A DNA stretch of 64,000 nt from Aphrophora alni (lineage: Eukaryota; Arthropoda; Insecta; Hemiptera; Aphrophoridae), in the NCBI GenBank assembly GCA_963513935.1, contig OY740776.1:7284724-7348723 (forward strand). The letters are read 5' to 3'. Both the position numbers and the translations under genes were made by a program. The notes beneath the pieces were generated by a model, which was not told the origin of the DNA, searched no databases, and saw only the letters and a program-made list of their open reading frames with translations. How positions within the stretch are numbered: position 1 is the first letter of the stretch; every line of letters begins with the position of its first letter. Shown one piece after another: positions 46,849 to 59,000 of this stretch.

Positions 46849-47054
46849 TTAATAGTTCTCTGAATTGAAATCGGGAAACTCATTGTAATTTTGATCATCA
46901 TATCTGTTTTGATTGCCCTGGGGTCTAATACCCCTAGGTGGAGGTGGCGGAGGTCCTCTTGCAGGGAAAGGTGGTCGACCAAAAGGTCCTCCTGGAGCTC
47001 CTCTTCCAGGTGGTGGTGGTGGGGGTGGGCGCCAACCTGGTGGTGGACGTCCTC
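46849..47054 (-). CDS. SF3B4: SF3B4 exon 6 (C-terminus)
   Basis: Acceptor CTGTTTAG, 206 nt to TAA at 46851-46849. It encodes Gly/Pro/Arg-rich sequence ([17 protein letters not shown]) and an acidic/polar end ([16 protein letters not shown]). It keeps the frame left by exon 5 (phase 1), which supports the join. Confidence 0.9.
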
Positions 47055-50000
47055 CTAAACAGAAAGAAAATTAAAATTACACTATTACTGTACTAACTCT
47101 CTCACACCTATAAACAAAACCATGTTACATATTAGTATTTTTTTTAATAGTCTAGATATAATGAAAGTGTTGATGTAAATTTCAAAGTTGTAAGCATGTG
47201 AGTTTTCAGATTGATAAAAATCAACATCTTATTAGGATATCGAGACAGGTTAGGCTTTATATTTTAAAATGAATTGTAAATATAAAAAATAAATTGTGTA
47301 AAGACTTTAAAAAAGACATTTTTAACAAAAACAAAAGATAAAATTTAGCAAAAGACTTAGTAAAGAAGTGTTAAAAAATCCAACCTAATTTGGGCTAAGA
47401 CCTAAACACATTTATCCGTTTATTCCCACAGTTATAAGATATAAATTTGGCATGGCGATATATAACATATGCTCAATGATCGCTAAGAAAGAGTTTTTCA
47501 AAACTTCTGATTCTAAAAGGCCTAAATTTGGGTGAAGGCCTAAACCCATTTATCAGTTTATTTTCTGGGTAACAAGATATAGAATGCCTAATTTGCAATG
47601 GCGGTATGTCTCATATGTTAATTGTTCACATTTTAATTAAATAAACATCAGAGTTTGATGATTTAGCTCATTTTATTAGTTTTCACTTACAGATGAGGCT
47701 CCATGATTCATTTTAGTGTTAGCTTTGTGGGGTATTCTCTTTTTTTATTATGTTTTACATGATATCCCTACTTAAAATTACCGCGAGCGAAACTCAGACG
47801 AGGTACTAGTCCTCCTTGTCTTAAGATATACATTTGTAAATAATCCTTAATGTATTGACCACTCACGTCTAACTTTAGCTATTGTTTCCTTCCTAAGATT
47901 ACTAGTTATAGTTTTCAACACCGCCCTAGACTACTAGGCTATCTGGCTCTTTACATACTTCTCATGTTCTAGGTTTATTACAATTCCACAAAATGATGTC
48001 ACATTTCCGAATAAACTATACCAATAAAAGCAATGTGTTATTAAACCGTTTGTAAAAGCAAATGACATGATTTCATTTTGATATTTTCTAATTTAAATAT
48101 GAACCACAATTTTCTTTGACGTGCGACTTCACACATTGGTTTGAGTCTTTTAACCTCTCAACGCGGGAGATTTCCAATTGGAAATATATTATTGGGGGAG
48201 TACAATCAATAGGTACAATTTTTTAAAACACTTTTACAGTATATGCACTAATTTCATCTTTAATATAAGAAACCACCATAAATATGTTGCAAAGATTAGT
48301 AATGAAAAACTAAATTTTACAGATATAATATAGTATTTGTTTATTATGACTGATTATGGCTGACTATGGTATCTTACCAACTGGTAAAATAATAAACATT
48401 ATAAAATAATTGTTTGGAAAATACTTATTTAAGATCAATACCTAAACTAACAAATAAAACTGTAAGCTTTTACATATAGCAATACTGTATAGCAATACAG
48501 TGTATTGTAGAACATAGTTGTCACCTTTCATAGTGCTAACAAATGGGTATTCTGCCACAAGTGAGGCACAATAACCTAACATTATTCGATTGTCTGGTGA
48601 TTTAAACAACCTGACAATTAATAATTACAAGAGTAGTAGTAAAATCACATTTTTATTGCACAATAGTATCTTTTACAACTAAAAATAGTTTTAAATATAT
48701 ATATATAGACTTACCATGAGGTGGAGGAGGTGGAGGTGGAAATTGACCTCCAGGAGGACCTTGCATATGAGGTGGTGGTGGAGGTGGTCCTTGCTGCTGC
48801 CAAGGAGGCGGTGGCATCATCCTAGGTGGCGGAGGTGGTCCTCCCTGGTTCATCATATTTGGAGGTGGTTGCATTTGATTCATCGGAGGTCCTTGCATAT
48901 TCTGCATATTTGGTGGCCCTTGCATATTTTGCATTGGTGGTCGCTGCATATTCGGTGGAGGTGGTGGTCCTTGCATATTTGGAGGTCCTGGCATGTTCTG
49001 CATATTAGATGGAGGACCTTGCATATTTTGCATGTTCTGCATATTTTGCATGCTTTGCATATTCGGTGGTGGTCCACCTTGGTTCGGCGGCATAGGAGGT
49101 AAAGGTGGAGGAGGTGGATTCTGTTGTCCCATCATATTGTTTGGTAACGGTGGAAGTGGTTGCATGTTCATTGATGGTTGCGGTGGAGGTAAAGGAGGTG
49201 GAGGTAGATTCATCGGTGGAGGCATACTACCTGGTGGAGGTACTGGTGGTGGAGGAGGTGGATTGAAACCAGGAGGTGGAGGTGGAGCCATACCCATACC
49301 CATCACATTGACTGGTGGAGGGGGTGGAGGCATAGGAGCAGCGGGCGGTGCATCAGCAAATAACTGATGAGGCCTATCCGCTTGTGACAATGGATTCTGT
49401 GCTGCCAACAATCTCTCTGCTGCTGAACCATGTCTTTCTCCTTTGGCATCCTTTTTGTAAGCGTACGATACTGCAACTGGTCTGTTACATAAATACTGTC
49501 CATTCATTGCATCGATTGCTGCATCGGAAGCATCAAAACTTGCATAATTTATAAAAGCGAAACCTTTTGAATTACCAGTTTCTGGATCTCGCATAATCTA
49601 AACAATCAAAAAAAATATAAATAAATAAACCTGTACAATATATAGGATTAGCATTCATACATAGATTTACATTCAAATACAGTACTATCTAAAATATCTA
49701 TTAGTTGTTATATGAACTGAATGCATGTCACCAAATATAAATGGTATTAGAAAAAAATTATTTCATAATATTATTTATTTTCATTAGTAAAAATGAGTTG
49801 GTAAATTAATAATTAAAATAAATGATACAAAAATATTGCATTGCACAAACGTTCTAACTAATTACTAATTGTCACCTCGTTTGGTAGCTCTCCATGGAAA
49901 ATAAACCATAGACACTGCCTGCCGAAAAAAGTTATATATGTATATTTAAATAAGGGCCTAATTTCCTTTACTTATGATATAAACATATTCTCAACGTAAA

Positions 50001-53000
50001 TCATATTTGATTGAATTACATATTTTCTTAACAGATGACAGATTTTTGTGCGTTTAGCCAATAACTCACGATCCAGCATTTTTAAGATGACACACCAATA
50101 TGTATTGAGTCTTTAGAGGTCACAACACTAGTCAAAAATCGAATAAAACCATTAGAGTTGATTTTGAAAACATTGTAATTTTGTATTTTTTACGGCAGCT
50201 GCCCTTTAATTATGTTCGCTAAGAAATTTAAAAAGCCCGAGATATGGTTAAAATATGCATATATTAGGCTGTAGAACACTAAACATACAAAAGACAATCA
50301 TTATTCTAAAAATTACTGTTTTGACTTAGGGGACCTTAAAACGGATATTACCCATAAAAACTCAACATCGATTTTTTTTTTTATCCATCATATAACTAGG
50401 CTTACTAAGTATGTGTGAGAAAGTACAAAAAATATAATTAATAAAACATTGCATAAACTTTCCCACATACTCAAAATTCAATGGTGAAAAATCTCATAAA
50501 ACCAAAACACAGAATTTCTCAAAATTAGTTCTTACAATTTTGATCAAATTGCATTAAAATGTAAGCTCTACAGGAAGAAACAAAATATATTGGTCCAAAA
50601 TACTAGTGCAGGAGTTATAGGTTAAAATGGTAAAATAAGTGTTAATATTAAAAGTTTAAATATCTCAAAATAAGCTCAAACAATTTTAATCAAATTTTTT
50701 TTAATGAACATTTAAAACTGTGTGTAATCGTCGTACGTTGGCCAGCAGCTATCATAGAAATATTGCTGCTGGCGTACAGTATGATACCCTATTTATATCT
50801 ATATCGTTTTCCTTAGATATCTTTTCATTACATCTCTAAACAGTCTTTTCTTTATCACTTTAGGAGCCACGTATAGTTTGCACAATCTTTTTTTATCGTT
50901 GAATCACCTCTATGAACACATCATCTTTCTGCCCCCTAACATCCAATAACCTAAGTGGTGGAGTTTACGTTTAAACAAATGTTTTAAACTACTGTTTAAT
51001 TTTTTTTTTTTTTTTTTTTTTACATGTATGTATAGTTTTATTCTCCTTACCTGTTTCTATGTTTTATGTAAATGTTATCAATATATTTAGTATAGACATA
51101 GATATTAAATTTAATCAATTTTAACCAACTTTTATTTGTTTTCAAAATAATACATTATAAAAAGCTGGAAAAATAAAACTTGTATAAAAATTATCGTCAA
51201 TTAATTGTTTTATTTTTTATGACAATATCGATAACAACCTTTATTGAAAAATTAAATAAAACAGAGTTAACTTTTCCAGTAACTTAGTAACAATTCTGAT
51301 AAAAATCACAAAATTAAGTGAATTCCTATGTATCTTCAATGCCATTTTCATGTGGCACTCAAAGTGTTAACAAAGTCGAACAATAACTACAATAAAATAT
51401 ATAGTTCGTTAAAGGCAAATTTTGTTTTTATGGCAGCTATCAACAAATTTTGAGTTATTGAAAAAGAAAAATCACTTTTAAGATACGGCCAAAATATGTC
51501 TACATATCAAATTTTAGTAAATTGCTCTGATCATTGGGGAAGTAGAGACTAGTCAAACAACAAACATAAGTCATTTCAAAAAAAACTCACATCTCAAAAC
51601 GGATATTTCTACACAAAAACTTAATAGACTCAAATAAATTTCTACAGTATGAGAGTAAAAAAACAATGTTATAAATTGTTTGTATTTATTTTACTGTTTA
51701 ACGTATTGGCGCGAGTAGAGCACAAACTTTTGTGCCATGTTCAAATAAATTTGCTATTAATGATTTAAACTAAATGGCCATTCCCAAGGACAGGGGCTGG
51801 TAACTTTCTAGAAAAAGTTTTACGATGTGGTTTAACTACAATTGGCCGATCCACCTGAACAGAAATAGGGAGGGGGGAGAGGAGAGAGAATTGTCAGCTT
51901 AGTTTTATAACTTTTATTTTATTTTGTTAATATTAGTTTAGAACCCTCCGATGATGGTAACTTGGTTACCGAAATGTACATCAGGGGACTGTAATAACAT
52001 AGGCTAATAAATTGTTGTCAAAAGTTTATTTGTGTTGTGTTACTGTACCTAATTTGTGGTAGCGGACTTAGTGTTTACAATTATAATAAACTGTAATCAA
52101 TTTTTTCACATTTAAATGAATATTCTTAATTTTTTTAATGAAAATTTTGTGTTTTCTTAAAACGTAATATACGTTATAAACAATTAGGTAAGTAGCCAAA
52201 TACTAAACAACATAATCAAAACATTAACTCTAACCTAACATAACAGCTTACCTTAGGTGTCTGTAATATCACTCCAAAAGCAGAAAATGTGTCGTATAAT
52301 AATTTCTCATCTACTTCAGCATCCAGATTACCGATAAAAATATTTGCACCAACATCTAAATTCTTTTGATGTGCTGAAGCCTATACAACAAAACAATATT
52401 ATTCTTAAAGTATATTTTCATGTAATCTAGGATAATATAAACTAACATTTACGATGTGCAGTGCTCTATATATCAACATGTTCACACCAATAGCATACTC
52501 AGAGTTATAAATAAATGTGTGTGTGTATTACTGTTGAATACAACGTCTCTAGGTAGGAGATGAGAATTTAATTATAAAAAATATAAACATCTAAATAAAC
52601 TACACTCATTTTATTTCACAGGTCTACAAATTCTGTTCCTCTTGTAACTTCCTTTTCAAAATGTGCAACAAAACAAAAAATATGTTACCACTGAAAAATA
52701 GCCATCAAATAAACACACATACAAAACAAAGTAAAGGAAATAAAAACTGATTAAAATGTATAACGTTTCACGAATTCTAAAACACTTTGGTTCTTCAGAA
52801 AACTTATAATGGCGATGATTGTAAACGCTTGCTATGTCGTAATGAGAATGGCAAATTGTATATATCAAATGAACAAAGATCTTTTGATTAGAAAGAAATT
52901 TACACAAGGTTTATAAACACTTTCCCCAAACATTTCTGTCTTGTTAGCTGACGTTTGAATACCAGAAAGCAAGTTTTAAGTTTTCTGAGGAACCATCGAT

Positions 53001-56000
53001 GAAACATCAGATATTTAATTTGTTTTTCGTTTCCTTTCAGTTTCATGTGCTACTCATTTAATGGCCATTTTTTAATGATAACATTTTCAGTTTCAGTTTG
53101 TTTTGTAACGATGTATTGTGTGTAGTTTTTTGACAAAGAAAATAGAAGAGTAAGAAAGTCATAAATTTGTAAACTAAGGTGAGTGTAACCTATAAGGTGT
53201 TTATGGTAATGAATTTACCCTACAATTAAGTATAATGTACTTTAAATCAAAATTAACTATCACCACTTTGTGTCACTGGAAAATAACCAAATACAGAATG
53301 GCTAAATTACAGTTGTCACAAATTTGGATGTTTATTATACAAGTAAATGATTTACCCTCAACATCCAGTTTGGTTGACTGCCACATTGGGATGGATAGAC
53401 AGCCGGACTGAATGCTGAGGGTAAATCATTTACTTTACAATAAAGATCCAAATTTATGATAACTAAGGATCAGTAGTGTTTCATAGTGTATTTCTTGTAT
53501 TTTGATAAAAGAATTAGTGTTAACTTAACCTAATTACGAAACAAAAGTTAGATAAAAGGACAAAAATAAAAAAATATTTACAAAATTTTAACATTTAAGA
53601 ACGCAACAAACATTATATATATATATTGAAAAACTGATCATAAATAAAAATATAACACACCAATAAAAATGGAATGGTACGCAAACAACAGATCACGATA
53701 GATATTATCTACCAAGTACTGTAAAATAAGAACTAACAGTCGTAATTTTCCTGTACAGATGTGAAAAAAGTTGTGTGCATTGCTTCCTCAGCTGCAATGT
53801 TCTCTTTGTCAATAAAGCAATTCCGAAATCAAGCGTCTCTAATTGCTTAGGATATTAAAACTGCCGAAAACGTGTACTGTGGGTATAGGCCTATATTTCA
53901 TAAGGATTTACAATCAAAAATTAGTGTAAATTAACTGTTTTATCGACTACATTTGTGGATCCAAATTAATATTATTTACACCACAGCTCCAGCCGAATAC
54001 TCACAAGTCTACTCTAATTGTATAAATGGCTTTGACCAGGTTATGTTTTCTTAAGGCCAACATATACCATGATATAAGTTATATATTAGATTAGAGTTTA
54101 TATTAGATTCGAGTGCTATAGATTAGAGCACATAACCTATTAATTTAAATTTTGTATGGATAGCAGACACAGGCTTACCATGGCATACCTAATACAAGTA
54201 GAAATACCCAATAAACACAAAAGTTCTTATATTTTTTAAATACATTTTTTTTTTCTTTCTTTTTTATTCCCTTTACTGATTGAGAAAATGAACAGTGTTT
54301 GTGAAATATTTCAGAACTTTAGCGTTTTATAAATACAATACATGAATTTATTTTCTCTATTGATTGAGAAAGTGAATAAATCGTGTTTACAAAATATTTC
54401 AGAACTTTAGTATTTTATTATGTTTTTCTATTAGGTAATATCCCCTTTCCAAAGTAAGCATGTGTCCCTTATTCATACAAAATCTAAACATAATAGTCTA
54501 TGTGCCCTATTAAATTCTAATAAAGAATTATAAATCAGACCATTAACAATGTTATTTTTATTTGTACAGTAGACTTCCAATAATCAGGCATTCAATGGTC
54601 CGGAACGCCTGATGGTACGGTACGATCATATATACTATATGGTACATAAGAATAAATTTCTTTTTCCTTATTACGTGTGAAAACCTGTTTGTACATAAGT
54701 TGTCGTTCGAGAATGCAGTAGACCTAGTGTATTTAGAAGTGTTCTGTGAGCTTTGGGTTTTCTCGGGTGAGCTCGGCAATCGTTTCATTCTGAGTCAGAC
54801 GATGAAGAAATATAAGAAAAATAATGGATGAGCTGGGTTGAAGCGGCAAACGCATTGATTATAGCTTTTGCTGAAGCAAACTCATGTTATAATTGTTCAG
54901 AAATCATTGATTTGCATATTGTGAGAAATAATATTTTTTTAAAGTAAAATGATTCCAGAAAACAAAAGGACATTAGAGATTTTTTAAATGAGACTGATAA
55001 ATTTACAAATTATAGTAGGATTTGACTAAACTCTTATATGCTGTATTTCAATTAAAAGTTCACTGTAGCCCTTCTATAGTTATGTATTGTTGTAGTTGTA
55101 CATACATACTATATTTAAAATGTAGTGTACAATAAAAAATAACTTTTGTTCTATACTGTATAGTATGTTTTTGAATTGAAAAATTTATCGTTATGTTCCT
55201 GGTAAAAGATACAGTATTTGCTTTCTAAGATCATGATGCATATGTATTAATTACGATTCAACGATCACGCATGGTATCCCCTGAAAATCTGACATTTCCA
55301 GTAATCCGGTACCGGAAAAGTCCCGAACATGGTGGATTACTGGAAGTCTACTGTATTAATAATAAGTGTTTCCTAAAAGCATACAATCTTCTTCCATCTC
55401 CATTTTTTTTTTTTAAAGTGCGAAACTATGTAGTTGATTTTGGAGTTTTATATGAACGAGCTGTAATAGTTCATAGGTGACTCTAAAAAAGAGGGTAGAA
55501 CAAGAGCTGGAATCCAAGGAGTCAGACCTGAGTACGAATGTATCCAACGATGTTACGGCCAGGATAAGTATATATGTATCTACACAGACAGTGTATCTAC
55601 GCAGACAGTCAGCTGATTTTGAAAGTCTTAACAAAATATACATTGGATACAACTTAAATGACTACCTACCTTATTCACTCTAATTGGTTTTCCATATAGT
55701 TTTATCATATTCATTATTTTAATTGCATAATCGGCATCATCTTCACCCATAAACTCTACGAAACCGTAACCTTGATGCATCTGTGTCACTCTGTCTTTAG
55801 GCATGTGTACGTTAACTGAAACAAAGTACAAAACATTTATTGTAATAATATATAATAGAAGACATAATATATTGCAAGTCTCGTCAGGTAATATTTATTT
55901 TATAATTTTACTGAAATAATTTAAATATGCAAACATGCTTTGTTTGGTGTTAATATTTTTTAACAATATATATATTTATTGTTTTAAGAACATAACCGAA

Positions 56001-59000
56001 TCAGAAAGAAGAAAATCATAAACTCTTAGAAAAAACAATAACCACAAACAGGCCATGTATTTAATTGTTAAGATTCATACATGCGTCATCCAACTTTCAC
56101 CAAAAAACTGTACATCTCCCTTTTTTTATTCTAAGAAATACAAAAGTTTTCAAAATAAAAAACAAAGTTTAGTAAAGAAATATTTTAAAAACATACATTT
56201 GCAAAAAATGATCATAAAAAAAAATACAAATTTGAACAAAATTAGACCCAATTTAGTGTAAATAAATGTAAAAAAAAAAATGTGTTTATTTAATATAAAT
56301 TAAAGTTATATATGGTTTTGTAGTTAAAGATATTTACTATAAGATTTAGAACAAACAGAAGTGATTTTAAAGGGTTAAAAATTGTTGGTAATATTATGCT
56401 AAATCGATTTTCTGAACCATTCCCCCCTCTCCCGATTTTTAATAAAATTGTTAGTGTGTGCTAAAACCACAAGACTCAAGCATAAAGGATAGATTTCTAT
56501 AAGCTTGAAATCTTTTTAGCATCCTAATGCCAACATATTAATTTGTTCATCAAATAAACACACATATTCATAATCAGAAAAGTCTAGTTTTGTTTGTAAC
56601 TAATATTAAAAACAATACATTTCAAATCAATAGTTTTTGCCCCTTAACTACCTCAAGGTCATTTTATTTTGTTACCACTATACTTTTCCTATATGTGGGG
56701 TCAATACAAAGAATATAAATGCAAAGTTTGAAATATATAGGATTTATTGTCTGGTCTGTGTAGACTGGTTGTAACTTATAGACAGACACGCATGTGAAAT
56801 TATAAGGGTCTTTGGTTTTACCTAGGAACCCTAACAATATAAAAAACATTAACAAACAAATTTTACAATAATAAACTAACAACAATGTGTTTCCATAGAT
56901 ATGCAATACTTTTAGAATACAGTAGAACCCCTCTAATCCGCCCTCGGGTGGTCCGTTACTCCGGTTAATCCGACTGTGCTCGAGCTCACGATATTGTGCC
57001 GACTTGCCGATGACTCACGGCCCGTCTGGCGCCATTCTTTCTGGTTTGTTATCGCATTCCCGCTTCAGTGCTATGTCATCTCGCTTCAGTGCTGTGTCAT
57101 CTCTCGTGTTGTTTCTATTGATTTGCTATAGTACTTGCAAAGTTTATATATCACTTATTTCACTTAAAAATAATCTCTTTATATAATATGTAATAATTAT
57201 AGACTTTTTTCAGATAATCCGACCTTTTTTGCGTTCCGACCTGCCCCTAGTCCCGAAGGTGACGGATTAGAGGGGTTCTACTGTACTATTAAACACGGAA
57301 ATAAAATAAAAACACAAGAACAGCCACAAAAAGAAATAAAAGCAGAAAGACTGACAATATACCAGCTTCTACAACATCTGAAAACTAAATATATAACTGA
57401 CTGACTTATACTGACAATATTTTGAGAACTTCCACTTTTGTATGGTATCAAATAAATTGTAACATATTTGTTGTCAAACAAATTTAATATTCTCACAACT
57501 ATTTGTGGGCAAGATTCACTATACAATGTCTTTTTGTTGCCTGAAACACATAAAATCTAATGAGCATAATATAAACGTTTAAATTGGTGCCAAAATTGAC
57601 CAAAGTGGAAGCCTTCTTAACCGGCTGACTACCTCCTACATTGTAAATCATATTACACGGTGATTGATCTTTTAAAATGTATTCAAAATCATTAAGATAT
57701 AGTCCAAATCGTGAGAAAATCAAAATGTCATGTTTTTGTGTTAGACCAGGTACAGCTAATTGTTAACCCTGGAATTGGCATTAACTTTTGCCGTAATATG
57801 GTGCCCTCTTTCGCGAAACTGCCGAACTACGAGAAATATTTGTCTTTTCTGTTCTCTCTATGAAATTCAGGTTAGACAGCTTTGAAAGATTGAAACACGA
57901 GCTTTTCAATGGTGTATAATTCATATCTCTACGACTTCATTTACTAAGCTAAAGGTTGAGTTGAAGAAAACAACTTTTCTTTTGTTGAATACATCTGTAA
58001 AATGAGTTTTTGTCGTAACTAATTTATAGATTGAATACTATAAAAGTTATAGACATGTGGCGAACTCTGTTGGATAGGTAAAGATTTGTACTAAAAACAG
58101 TACAATTGCACATTTATTTGAAATAATTTACAGTTCCTGACCTTTACACAAAGTATTACGCTTATATTGTAATGCGAGTTGGCGAGTCGCCATTTTTACG
58201 AGTAAAACACACCAAACTTTACCAATTAATAAAATATTTTTATAGCGTTTTATGAACTTTTGATTACATGTATATGTATCTACGAAACGTCAGCTTTACA
58301 ATGGCATAACATTTATTTCGGTAGGATGATTTTAAGTAACCCTAATGTCGAGTTGGAATATCAGAGTTTTTTACAGTTGTCTGTCAACCGTTAATGCCTT
58401 CTACGACTCAAATGAGCCGCGTGCCAAAAGTAAGGTTAAAGTTTCAATATTTTTTTTTCTTAGCTCGAAGGTATAGCAAAAATATGTCAACATAGTAATT
58501 TTGAACAAAATCAGTTCACCTATTTGGACTGTAGTACATTTTACAAACAACAGACAAGACACAAACCAAAAATATCCATTAAAATGTTATGTGTCATCAT
58601 AAAATATTCTCAGTGACATCCTCCAGCCATTCTATAATTAATCATTTTCTGTTTATTTAATAAAAGAAATTAACTACAAGAGCTACATCTACTAAACCAT
58701 ACCAACTGGCCCTGCTTGGACAAACAGTTCCCACATAAGCGTCTCCGCCACTTTATCATCAAGTCCTCCAACGTATATTGTTGCATCTATAAAATAAAAT
58801 TTTAAATATCAATTTATATTTTCTCATATTTTGAAACTTATAATATAAACCTTTAGATACTTTGCACTGCACTGGTTTATACATCATATTTTCAAAGAAT
58901 AATTATGATGGAAATATTTTTAAAAAACATTGAGCATAAAAATTAATAAACTGGTCATTTAAACTAATAAATTAGAAGTTTAATCAACTGCCATCTTACT

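Larger units (their letters stand above)
55816..58702 (-). other. SF3B4 intron 2
   Basis: Besides the pogo-like MITE at 56920 and the dispersed repeat at 56500, this is AT-rich sequence with no gene. Confidence 0.5.

Noticed and set aside
48716..49367. Open frames of 124-128 codons on the plus strand, rich in Trp/Arg or Gly
   Set aside because: They are antisense to the proline-rich SF3B4 exon; GGTGG-type codons create stop-poor frames.
52750..53010. Inverted TTTTCTGA.GAACCA..GAAAC motifs
   Set aside because: Core-like words are in the right order, but stem II and stem I do not pair; left out of the motif family.
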